From contig NC_052507.1 in NCBI RefSeq assembly GCF_014356525.2, forward strand, positions 47,113,431 through 47,177,430: a stretch of DNA of 64,000 bases, read 5' to 3'. Under the pieces are notes generated by a model, which was given only the letters and a program-made list of their open reading frames with translations, had not been told where the DNA came from and searched no databases. The position numbers and the translations under genes are program-made. Below, piece by piece: positions 54,323-64,000 of this stretch; positions within the stretch are counted from its first letter, which is position 1; each line of letters opens with the position of its first letter. Origin of the DNA: Nilaparvata lugens. Taxonomy: Eukaryota > Arthropoda > Insecta > Hemiptera > Delphacidae.

Positions 54323-56180
54323 TGTAATGGTCCCATTACAAGGTAGTTGATTTATTTAAAGTTCCCGCTGAAGCCATCTGGTTTTTCTCCCTTTTAACTC
54401 TTTGTGGGAAATTTTCTTTAAATTTGTTGCCAGTCTGCCTTGCCGACTGCTTTGGTTGGTAGTTGAGGTTTCGCTCCAACTAAATTAACCTATCAAATCC
54501 TTTGTTTCAACTGTTTTCTTGCCCATCATTTGATTGGTAAATAAATTCCCTTTTACTGCTTTAATCCAATAAAGTTTGGTTTAACAAAGTTGTAGAGGGC
54601 GCTGGCTGTCTCCCTTCCAGGCGTCTAGGAAGCTCTGCTCCTTGTTTAGGCTTCTGTTTTGGCTTGGGTTTTTGAATTCTTACCAATGTAGCTATTTTGT
54701 GTTGTTAAAGAACAGTTTTTCTTTCTTTTAGCATTTAAATTTTGGCATTTTAACATGCCTAACTCATTTACCTAATTATCTCGTTCACCTAGCTATTAAT
54801 TGATGTCTCATTTGAGTAAATGCACTTCTTTGCAAACGTTTGACGCTTGACCAAGCCAAGCTAACCAAACGCTTCTGTTACTTGTTTATTAAATCCGCAA
54901 AAGGTATGTACTAGCATAAGTATTTAATTATTATTTGTAATAATTATACCAAAATGGGAACATTGATTTCCATAGACTCAAAACAAGTAGTAATAAGAAG
55001 TAATAAGGTACTCATAATAAGTAGTAATAAGGTTGCATCTTCTATGTACGACAGGTTAGATTGTAAGTTTGCTGGTTAGATCGTGTAATTAAGTGATCCT
55101 ATGGATTCTCTGGACGAGAATAACAAATTTTACTACTAGAATAGGAAGTCAGGATGCAGAAATATTACTTTGTTTTCTGTTAAACGTTATTTCATTTAAA
55201 CATCGATAATTACTTCTGTTCAAAGTGGGGAGAGCTAATCTCCATAAATTTCAGATGACAATTATTCCAATAGTTATGTTAATAAAGAAATATTATAATT
55301 TTGATATTCCACTATTATTTGCCGTAGTACTAGTTGATTATAATTCAAGAGTGGCCAATACATAGCATGTAGGCTCCATGCTTAAGATAGAAATAACCGA
55401 AATGATTGTTATACAGTAGGTTAGGTGCGCAAAGCATAGATTTGTTGCATAATTCGAAACTCTTTTTTGAACTCCTTAAAATTATTCCAATTGAAAATAT
55501 TTGTTTTTGAATTCCTATTGTTAGAGGAGTAGAAACTATTGTAGATTGTTTATTATTTTAAGCGGTCCACGACATGGGGATTCACGATCTCGGCGTACTG
55601 TCCGACACTCCACGAGCTGGGCGACATTCTGATTCTGACGTCACGGACGATCTGTTGGACCACGGCTGTACAATGGCATAACCATCTAATTTTGCCGAAT
55701 GCTGTTGAACTACCAGAGTTTGTTACTCCCAATTGGAAAGTTCGCCGAATCGAGGTAATACATCTCCAATTTTTCTACCAAACTGGAACAATCGGCGAAT
55801 AGTGGGGGAAGTTATTCGTTTATCCTTGTCAGGTTGGGAATATAATAGTTTGTTCTCGATAATGAATTATTGTATTCCTTTCACTGTCCGTGTTGAGTCG
55901 GAAATGATCGAGCAGTGTATTTGAGGAACACTTGACCGCAACACTACTGGGGTGATGTTAGATGAACGAATTGGACTGCAACCTAATCAGAGATTCACTG
56001 ATTTGTATTTGAATCTTAGGTAATCCAAGTATCCCTTGAATAGTAATTTCTTTTATCTTTTATTTTTGAACTTGCATTAATTCTTTTTTGGATATTGAGT
56101 AATACTTGGGTGGACTTGCTTATAATCTGTTTTGGATTATTTTCCTTGTATTCAAGATCAATGTTGATCTTTTGGGGATT
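54323..56180 (+). repeat. Family C LTR (second copy, shared; right boundary estimated)
   Basis: Preceded by the purine tract of unit 1 and followed by the leader of unit 2. It differs from the first LTR at, for example, 'ttcttaccaatg' and 'gctattttg' near 54680-54695, 'attgatgtctcatttgagt' near 54800, and 'cttataatctgttttgg' near 56120. Confidence 0.5.
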
Positions 56181-57097
56181 TCAGTTACGTACTGGGTATC
56201 CTTGGATCGCCTAGATTCTTTCCTTTTGAGATTGTCATTTTCAGGTTTTGAAACTTATTAAGTAGTGGTCAACGACTGTTGAAAATCATGTATTGCCTTG
56301 TTCATAATAATTTTTTTTAATATATTGGTAATTTATCCACCAAATGAGCGTCAGTGAATTTTAGATTGATTAGACCCCTTTCCCTAGGTTAGAAGTGGTC
56401 GGGCTGGATTCTTTCAAGTGATGAATCAATAACACTGTTCACACAAACATTTCTTAAGTGTGACAGTAAGCTGCGCCGCACTCTGCTATTTTGGTAACTA
56501 TACCAAATTTCCAAATTCTATATTTTTCAGACATATCTTTTCAATATCCATATTTCCAAATTTATTACTTAATATATTTGATTGATTCATTGCTTGCCAA
56601 GCATGACAGCTTGACCGCCAGTCTGACCTGAGGAATGTGGTTTGATTGTCGATCAATCACAGGTTAGGGTATTGTAGTCAGGTGTGGATAATTTAAATTT
56701 CTGAGAGTGGAAATAATTTAATGCATCCATATTATCTTCATTTAGAGTATTGAGATAGACAATCATCATTGGTTATTTAGTATTGAAGATGCTTAGCATG
56801 GAAATGTTAATAATATTGACAGTACTGTTAGTTAATGTGCCTTACAAGATCTAAAAATTTAAGATAGAATCTTATACATGATAATTTTACTTTGTCTAAT
56901 TTTGTACAATGTTGCATACCTTTTGTTGGATTCTGAGTTGAGTTTGAAGTATGAATTGAATTCAAGGTATGAAGTGACTTTGAATTTGAACTTTAAAGAC
57001 TTGGTCTTAAAACACAACGATTTTGAAATTTTCTATTTGCCATTAATATTTTTATTTTCTTTTCAATTTTTGTACTAGCTTGCTCTAGCTTGACAAG

Positions 57098-58852
57098 ATG
57101 GAAACCAGCATCCCAAATATGTCCGGACAACCCTCAGATACCACCCGGGAAGTAAGGGATCAGACTGTTCAGGGAACAGAATCCACAGAGTCCCCATCAA
57201 GTATGTTTTGGGAAGTAAAACATGAGATAGAGGAGAAAATAGCTTCAGGTGGGGGAATGAGAGGTTGGTTAGCTCGAGCTATTAACCCTAATCATTTAGT
57301 AAAGTTTCAGATTCATTTTGAACTTAGAACCATGGGAATCCCCGGGGAGGAAATTGAACCTATGAGTGTAGATGATCTACGTAAGAAGTATAGAGAGGTG
57401 CGAAAAGAGCATGGGGAGGGGGAAAGACAGTTACATAGGTATAATCACTCTGACGACTCTGCCAAGTCTGAATTAAGTCAAATAGACAATATTATAGGAT
57501 GGATAGAGGGCTGGTGTGCTAGTTTAAGTGGGGACATGGAGGCCGAGAATAGGAAGGAGGTTTTCCTCAAAAGTATGTCCAATGTGTCCCACTGCACAAA
57601 TAGAATTATCCACTTGTTGACATTTGCCCGTTTTGAAAAGAAAGAGAGCTTGCTTTCAGATTTGGATCAACGTATAGAAAAAATACTAGTGATAGTTACA
57701 TCATTGTCAAATTGGCAACCTGGACCTCCTAGCCGCGGAGCTTCACCAGTGCCGTATTCAACAGCCATGTCATCTCCAACGGTTCCTGAGGCTTCTGCAA
57801 CTACTACTACTTTAGTGCTGCCTCCAACACAAAATTTGCAGAAAGTAGGCAGACCTGAAGTTTATATTCCTGTTGAGCCAGTTGGTCGTGCTCCTCTCAG
57901 GACAAATAATCCAAGGTTGACCTTGAACATTCCGCCTGCAGGTGCACATCAATTCATGCCAGTGCAACCTAGTCAATTCAACTTTAATCCAGCAATTTCC
58001 ACAGGTGTCCCTCGTTTAGACCCAAGTGCATCTTCACCTTTTGGAAGTTTGTACAACAAATTACAGAATCCAGTTGAGTCTTTATTGAAAGAGTTACCTG
58101 TCACTGATGGATTGACAGTTGAGACTTTATTGAAATTCTTGGGAGTGGCATTGAAAATTAGAAGCCAATTTGGTGTAAGTAATTTGCATTTATTTCAGCT
58201 GTTGCAACCTTTTGCGGTAGGGCCTTTAGGGGAACGTTTGAATTTTGCAATCAATTCAAACATCAGTTTTGACCAATTTCACAAAGGTATTTTACAATAT
58301 TTCATTCCTCAACGCTTGTTATCGGCCATTGAGAGAGAACGTTTTTATCGTTTACAGAGCTCACAGGAACCACTTTGCAGTTACATTGTTTCGATCAGGG
58401 AAGCTGCAAGTTTGCTCAGAATCAACTTATCTGAGACAGAAATAGTCCACACAATTTGTTCAGGCTTGAATCCTGCGGAAAGATCTCGTCTTATTTTCCA
58501 GGAAAGACCAACCACATTTCAAGCTTTAAATGAGATGAGTGTATTATCACAGAACCTGAGTTTTGCTGACAATGAGCGAGCCTATGTGGAGAGTTCGAGA
58601 ATCGGTAGCGTCAGGCAGACCTCTACGGCTTATGGACACCGGGATAGGACCTGCTATGAATGTGGAAAGAGAGGTCACATTGCTATGAACTGTAGGTCAA
58701 AATCGGCACAACAACACGCTGGTACCTCCAACAATAAGCCTGATGTCAAGCAGCCTGGACCAAGCGCAGTTGGTGGAAGTGGAAAGGTAACTTGTTTTAA
58801 TTGTAAGAAGGTAGGTCACTTTGCACGTGACTGTACATCAAAGAGGTCCTGA
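57098..58852 (+). CDS. gag: Gag polyprotein (family C, unit 2)
   Basis: 584 codons, same protein as unit 1 (47466-49220): Ser/Thr-rich start, Pro-rich middle, capsid region, then knuckles 'CYECGKRGHIAMNC' and 'CFNCKKVGHFARDC'. The start is the ATG in gacaagATGg. It ends at UGA 58850-58852 and is in frame with the following Pol. Confidence 0.95.
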   Translation: METSIPNMSGQPSDTTREVRDQTVQGTESTESPSSMFWEVKHEIEEKIASGGGMRGWLARAINPNHLVKFQIHFELRTMGIPGEEIEPMSVDDLRKKYREVRKEHGEGERQLHRYNHSDDSAKSELSQIDNIIGWIEGWCASLSGDMEAENRKEVFLKSMSNVSHCTNRIIHLLTFARFEKKESLLSDLDQRIEKILVIVTSLSNWQPGPPSRGASPVPYSTAMSSPTVPEASATTTTLVLPPTQNLQKVGRPEVYIPVEPVGRAPLRTNNPRLTLNIPPAGAHQFMPVQPSQFNFNPAISTGVPRLDPSASSPFGSLYNKLQNPVESLLKELPVTDGLTVETLLKFLGVALKIRSQFGVSNLHLFQLLQPFAVGPLGERLNFAINSNISFDQFHKGILQYFIPQRLLSAIERERFYRLQSSQEPLCSYIVSIREAASLLRINLSETEIVHTICSGLNPAERSRLIFQERPTTFQALNEMSVLSQNLSFADNERAYVESSRIGSVRQTSTAYGHRDRTCYECGKRGHIAMNCRSKSAQQHAGTSNNKPDVKQPGPSAVGGSGKVTCFNCKKVGHFARDCTSKRS

Positions 58853-58856
58853 CTAG
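58850..58856 (+). promoter_or_regulatory. Readthrough-type stop UGA-CUAG between Gag and Pol (unit 2)
   Basis: TGACTAG, identical to the site at 49218-49224, again with the same frame open on both sides. Confidence 0.75.
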
Positions 58857-61800
58857 TCAATGCTTGTCTTGATGAAAATTCCAACTATGAGTCCAAAAAC
58901 AAATTGTTTACCAACTTGGAGGGATACAAGGGTAAACCCAGAAATAGAGTTATCTCTAAATATGGTCAGAGGAGCAGGCGTTTGGATAAGCGGCATCCTG
59001 CCAACCATAAGGCTAGAGTACTCATGAATGAAATCCTGCCTATAATTGTTTGTTTTTTGGGTTTAGGGGCTTTGGAAACACCAGCTTTGATTGATTCTGG
59101 TGCTGTTAGATCTATTATTTCTTCTTCTGTTCTGGATCAATTGTTAGCCAATGGTGACCACATTGTCTTCTCTGAAGAACATTTTGTCTGTACCACTGCA
59201 AATAAAAGCCCTCTTGTGTTGAGTAAGTCAGTCTCGATAAAAATCAGAATTGAAAACTTCACCTGGAATTTCAAATTTTTTATTGCCGAAAATGTTGCCT
59301 TTCCTGTCATTCTAGGGTGTGATTTTATTAAGTTTTCCCAGCTGATTCCTAATCTTTTCAACAATTCCTATTTCTTTGGCTTCAAACCACGGATTAAATT
59401 CAACTTTGTCACGGAGTGGAGATCTTTGTTGTCACCACTGATTGCATCTATTGGAGTCCTTGATAGTAACAGTCCCTTGTCACAGGATGAGCAGTCCGGT
59501 TTAGATGAGGTTCTTGGTGATTTCCAGGATGTATTATCCAAAAGATTGGGTAAAACAAACTTGTTGGAGTATAAAATCCGTTTGACCTCAACTGAGCCTG
59601 TACGTCGCCCTCCATATCAGCTGAACCCAATCAAAAGGGAGATTGTTGATCAAAAGGTAAAGAAAATGTTGGAGGAAGGAGTAATTGAGAAGGCTGTTTC
59701 CAATTATTCAAGTCCATGTTTTCTGGTACCCAAAGGAGATAAGAATGACTCAGACAGCGAATCATGGCGGTTAGTGGTGGATTATCGATTTCTAAACAAA
59801 CGTATCTCGTTAGATTCTGTGCCTCTTCCTAACATTGAAAGTGCCTTTCACAACTTCAATGGAGCCAAATTCTTTTCTGTACTGGATTTAAATTCTGCTT
59901 ATTATCAGGTTCCTCTGCATGAGTCCAGTAGGGACTACACAACATTTTGTACCATGAGGGCAACCTACAGATTCTGTCGTGTGCCATTTGGACTGGCAGT
60001 TGGTTCACAAATTTTGTCCAGTGTTCTGGATGAATTGTTTGAAGAAGAGAAATATAAATTTGTCTTTCATTATCTCGACGATATTGTCATCTATTCAAAA
60101 GATTTTTCAGATCATTTGTCTCACATCCGGATTGTGCTATCAAAATTGCGGCAAGCTGGATTCACCGTTAATCCTGACAAGGCTAGCTTTGGGAAAACCC
60201 AAATTTCTTTTCTGGGTCACATAATGAACGAACATGGAGTAGCTGTGGATCCAAGCAGGACTACTAGTATTCGAGATTTCCCTCCTCCTAAAAATCAAAA
60301 AGGAGTTGCTCGGTTCATTGGGATGGTTGCATATTATCACAAGTTTATCCCTCATTTTGCTGAGATTGCTGCACCCCTCAATGCATTGAGGAAGAAAAAT
60401 GTCAAATTTGAGTGGACTGATATTCATCAGGAGGCTTTTCTCAAACTTAAGAAGGCCATTGCCAACCCACCTGTACTACGAACTGCCGACTTCACCAAAC
60501 AGTTTGTCTTGCAGACTGACGCCAGTTCAACAGCGATTGCAGCAATTCTATCGCAGGAAACAGATGGCATCCTCCAACCTATTGCATATGCATCCAAGAA
60601 GTTGACACCTAATGAGACACGTTACAGCACCTATGAATTGGAGTGTTTGGCCGCTATTTTTGGGATGGAGAAGTTCAAAGTCTACTTGCAACATGCCAAG
60701 TTTAAGTTGCTTACAGACAATTCTGCTCTGTCTTGGGTTCTCAACAACCCCAAAGGTGGTCGTATTGGTCGTTGGGTATTAAGAATTTTATCGTTTCAAT
60801 TTGAAACAGTTCATGTTGCAGGAAAATCAAATGTCTGTGCTGATTCTTTGTCCCGCATGTTTCAAGATGAGGAGGAACCTCTTGATTTGTCTCCTTCGGC
60901 TCAGGAAATAGAACCTCTCTTTTGTTTTGTTAACAATTTGAAACTGTCGGATTTTCCCCTTGTCTTTTCTGAAATCAAACATCATCAGGAGAATGATGCA
61001 TTTTGTAAAGAGGTAATCGACAAGATAATCAACAATGAAGACCAATTTCCTTATTCATTGAGTAAGGGTGTACTTGTTGTCAAATCACGGAACTCTGATG
61101 ACAAAAAGGTGGTAGTACCCAGGATTTTAATACCCCTGGTTTTCAAATACTTCCATGAAAGTGCTCTAGGTGGGCATTTAGGAATTTTCAAAACCACAAA
61201 CAAGGTTCTTGAAAAATTTTTCTGGCCTGGGGTCAGAAATGACATTTGTCGCTTGGTGAAATCATGTCATGTGTGTGAGAAAAGCAAACCTGCTAGACAA
61301 CACAATTTTGGGTTCCTCTCATCCAAGGTGGTCACAAAACCTCTGGAACGATTTTATTGTGATCTGGTGGGTCCTCTAATTAGAACTCCTGAGGGTTATA
61401 CTCAAATCTTGTCTTGTGTAGACTCCTTCAGCAAATTTTGTTGGTTAATACCATTGAGGAAGGGAAATACTGCCTCTATTGTTAAAGCATTGAAAGGAAT
61501 ATTCTTGAATTTCTCAGTTCCCAAAAGTCTGGTTACTGACAACGCACCAGCATTCACCTCTAATGCTTTCAAGAACTTCTGTTTTCAGCTGGGCATCCAA
61601 CAGGTCACTACTTCACCATATTACCCTGCCCCTAACATGTCCGAACGGGTAAATCGAAACCTGAAGAGTGCTTTGATAGCTTTCCATGCGGAGGCTCAAC
61701 ACAAATGGAGTGATAGTCTAGAGTGGTTAAGCCTAGCTTTCAACTTAGCTGAACATGAAAGTACCGGGTGCACACCATTCTCTCTCATGTTTCGACATGC

Positions 61801-62167
61801 TCCCAATCATCCCTTGACCAATGCGTGGGGAATCGACGAAATACTTCCTGAAACCGTGGAGCCTGGCACCTTGCAGATCTGGCGTAAAGCGCGGAAAAAT
61901 TTGTTGAAAGCGCATACCCGAATGGCAGAGCAATACAACAAACGTCGAGTAGCAGTCCCATTTCAGATAGGTGATTTAGTGCTCGTGCAATCACATGTTC
62001 TGTCTAGTGCTGCTAACAGAGTGATGAGTAAGCTTAGTTATCGGTTCAAAGGACCATATCTGATTAAGAAGTTTTTGACACCAGTTACTGCAGCTTTGCA
62101 TGATCCTGAAACAGGAGTCTATATGCAGAAAGCACATGTATCTCAACTAAAGAAGTACACTGAATAA
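58853..62167 (+). CDS. pol: Pol polyprotein (family C, unit 2)
   Basis: Same protein and order as unit 1: protease Asp-Ser-Gly at 59093-59101, reverse transcriptase 'YLDD' (Asp codons 60077-60082), RNase H Asp at 60518-60520, integrase acids at 61361, 61538 and 61643 (first bases), C-terminal 'FKGPYLI'. Differences from unit 1 at about 60064-60068 (codons for Val and Phe) and 60852 (Ser) are silent. It has no ATG near its start and follows the Gag UGA in frame. Confidence 0.96.
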   Translation, partial: LVNACLDENSNYESKNKLFTNLEGYKGKPRNRVISKYGQRSRRLDKRHPANHKARVLMNEILPIIVCFLGLGALETPALIDSGAVRSIISSSVLDQLLANGDHIVFSEEHFVCTTANKSPLVLSKSVSIKIRIENFTWNFKFFIAENVAFPVILGCDFIKFSQLIPNLFNNSYFFGFKPRIKFNFVTEWRSLLSPLIASIGVLDSNSPLSQDEQSGLDEVLGDFQDVLSKRLGKTNLLEYKIRLTSTEPVRRPPYQLNPIKREIVDQKVKKMLEEGVIEKAVSNYSSPCFLVPKGDKNDSDSESWRLVVDYRFLNKRISLDSVPLPNIESAFHNFNGAKFFSVLDLNSAYYQVPLHESSRDYTTFCTMRATYRFCRVPFGLAVGSQILSSVLDELFEEEKYKFVFHYLDDIVIYSKDFSDHLSHIRIVLSKLRQAGFTVNPDKASFGKTQISFLGHIMNEHGVAVDPSRTTSIRDFPPPKNQKGVARFIGMVAYYHKFIPHFAEIAAPLNALRKKNVKFEWTDIHQEAFLKLKKAIANPPVLRTADFTKQFVLQTDASSTAIAAILSQETDGILQPIAYASKKLTPNETRYSTYELECLAAIFGMEKFKVYLQHAKFKLLTDNSALSWVLNNPKGGRIGRWVLRILSFQFETVHVAGKSNVCADSLSRMFQDEEEPLDLSPSAQEIEPLFCFVNNLKLSDFPLVFSEIKHHQENDAFCKEVIDKIINNEDQFPYSLSKGVLVVKSRNSDDKKVVVPRILIPLVFKYFHESALGGHLGIFKTTNKVLEKFFWPGVRNDICRLVKSCHVCEKSKPARQHNFGFLSSKVVTKPLERFYCDLVGPLIRTPEGYTQILSCVDSFSKFCWLIPLRKGNTASIVKALKGIFLNFSVPKSLVTDNAPAFTSNAFKNFCFQLGIQQVTTSPYYPAPNMSERVNRNLKSALIAFHAEAQHKWSDSLEWLSLAFNLAEHESTGCTPFSLMFRHAPNHPLTNAWGIDEILPETVEPGTLQIWRKARKNLLKAHTRMAEQYNKRRVAVPFQIGDLVLVQSHVLSSAANRVMSKLSYRFKGPYLIKKFLTPVTAALHDPETGVYMQKAHVSQLKKYTE

Positions 62168-63953
62168 CTTGTTTCTTATCCGTGAGGGGAAACTTGTTCA
62201 GTAGAGCTGACTTGTCTTCTTTCTATTCATGTCAACTTTTGACATTACTGTATCTGGACAGCATCTAATACAGTGAATACTTTGTTTTTTCCATTTGGAA
62301 AATTCTTGTGTAATGGGAATATGGTAATTAATAGATGATCGCGACATCTTTACTGCCCTCCTATTCTAATAAATACTTGTATATATGGGTATTAGCTTAT
62401 TCTTTAAGCTGTTGGTCTGACGATGTGGTTGTGTACTACATTTTCATTGTTGTGTTATGAGTAAGGAATTTGTTTCCTGTGGACATTGACTTTGAGGTAT
62501 AAAGTCTTGGAAGAATTTGGTGTATTGTTTGTGTTAATAACTATATTTCACGAAAATTTGAGCTAGGTCCTATTGTCTTCATGGATTTGTAATTTTGTTG
62601 TTGTAGTCAATGACTTGATGTACTGCAGTATGTGCTCTTGTGCTATTTAGTAATTATTTGGTATGTCTTTGTATAATAATTGGTGAGTTTTACACCACAA
62701 GGCTCTGAAAGTTGTTAACTTGTGGACTGTATATAAAAGTAGTGTTGACATTGTACACTGGGAACAAAGTGAATTGTTCTATTTTTCTAATAAAATTGTT
62801 TTGATTTCATATTAGACTTAGGCATTTTGGATATTTGAAGTTATGATAGTAGAACTATCTTTATTCCTTAGTTAGTCTGCCAACAGAGTCATCTGTGAAT
62901 TCAAGTTGGTTAGGTATGTGAACTTTGTCTTAGGTAGTTGTACCTTTGGAAATTACCATAGGTCAAGTTAAACCCTTTTCAGTTATTGTTGGTTTTGTCT
63001 TATTCTAGAATCAAGAACAGCAGAGTATGCTAACGATGTTATTTTTCTTGTGGTGTTTATCTCTTGGAAGCTTGTGTAGATTTTCTCAACCCCTAGTGTG
63101 CGAATGGAGCTGCTCACTTCTTTTAAAATCTTCTGCTTCAAGTTGAGTTGATGGCGGTGAGAACCGGTGCTCACTCAGTCATTGCTTGACTTGTTAGGTA
63201 AAGCTAGATTGGTTCAGGGTTTCCAACTGTTTGTTGTCATATTTAAAATTGATTAATCAAAAATCTTCAAACCAGACTAACGTCTTTTATTATTGATCTC
63301 TGTCTTAATTATTTCTTTGGTGAGTAAACTGATTGACAGGCTGGCCACCTGGAAGGTCAGGATTCTCACAAATTCTCCTTTTAAGTAGTTGTATTCCTTT
63401 GGGAACTTCGTCCTATTCCACATGGTTTATTTGAAGTTTTGCTTCCTTTGTTTTGTCAACTTGACATGGTTTTACTTTTACAATCATTCCACTTTGTTTT
63501 GCTTTTGCAATTATTCCTTTACCTCTTCCAAATATTTTGCTTTCAGCACCTTTCTTCATGATTTAAACTTTTCGAATTTTATCCAGTATTTTGGAAACTT
63601 TGGATCCCATGATCTGGTATCCTGTGGAATCCTATTTGCATCCTGTCACTCTTCCACATGGGTTGGGATAGTCTCAACATTTTGTCCTCGTGATTATGTT
63701 GTACATAAATGCGTAATATATGAATAGAATGTAAGCTTAGTCATATATCTCTTGACAAGTAATGCACTTGGGGAATGCTTTTCATTTCTTTGTCTTAATA
63801 CTAGGTAGGAACCAATTTATTAGTTTGTTGCAGCACATGAAACGGTGGGTTATTTGACTTGAATTACCACAAACTTAGGTTATTTTTTTATCTAGTTAGT
63901 TACCCTGGGATTGTGATTTTCCCTGGTGTTTCACACCAAAACGAGGGGGTGAA
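62168..63953 (+). other. Long 3' region of family C unit 2
   Basis: Matches 52536-54322, with TATATAAAAG at 62730-62739, an AATAAA about 50 bases further on, and the purine tract just before 63954. No gene recognised. Confidence 0.7.
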
Positions 63954-64000
63954 TGTAATGGTCCCATTACAAGGTAGTTGATTTATTTAAAGTTCCCGCT
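63954..64000 (+). repeat. Family C LTR (third copy, cut by the window end)
   Basis: TGTAATGGTCCCATTACAAGG and the next bases match 44688 and 54323. It closes unit 2; whether a third unit or the family A integrase follows cannot be seen. Confidence 0.93.

Larger units (their letters stand above)
54323..63953 (+). mobile_element. Ty3/gypsy retrotransposon, family C, unit 2
   Basis: 9,631 bases in direct tandem with unit 1 and nearly identical. Differences I noticed: about eight substitutions at 54680-56160, a few single-base length changes in homopolymers (near 56310, 56690, 57070, 63680), and three base changes in Pol that are all silent. The LTR at its left serves as the right LTR of unit 1. 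Organised as unit 1. Confidence 0.93.

Overview
The window is animal nuclear DNA, AT-rich and built almost entirely of transposable elements stacked inside one another. The mixture (Ty3/gypsy and BEL/Pao LTR elements, Jockey/CR1-type and RTE-type LINEs, mariner-like elements with long inverted repeats, and a captured RNA-virus helicase) fits an insect, perhaps a sap-feeding hemipteran such as a planthopper; that species guess is weak. I see no complete host gene. The only hint of host coding is a short MAM-domain-like stretch near 3.7 kb.

Layout. 1-2789: minus-strand LINE (ORF1 and the start of ORF2), abutted by a long GA/GAA tract. 4579-20596: two joined LTR fragments of gypsy family A. The first was split by a mariner-like element (5650-17513). 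That element's left inverted repeat was split by a minus-strand LINE (about 5812-15892). The LINE's ORF2 was split by a BEL/Pao deletion derivative (7858-9718, duplication CTCTC) and by a 1.67-kb solo LTR (10254-11923, duplication ACAT). Between ORF1 and ORF2 of this LINE lies about 1.7 kb encoding a decayed SF1 helicase of alphavirus-like RNA-virus type, in the same orientation.

21983-44687: two family A gypsy copies sharing a central LTR (36855-39099), which has a polypurine tract on its left and a tRNA-Lys primer site on its right. The first copy carries a mariner-like element in its 5' LTR (23610-25701, with an odd inverted duplication), another LINE 5' end (28541) running into a 100-N gap, and a full-length but decayed BEL/Pao element (29421-35553, duplication ACCAT). 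The second copy carries a 5'-truncated RTE LINE (41074-41843) and ends where family C inserted.

44688-64000: two almost identical 9.63-kb units of gypsy family C in direct tandem, plus the start of a third LTR. Each has intact Gag (584 codons) and Pol in one reading frame, separated by a single UGA followed by CUAG, a context known for stop-codon readthrough. These are the only intact genes in the window and look like the youngest insertion. The two main leads are the helicase inside the LINE and the Gag-UGA-Pol arrangement.
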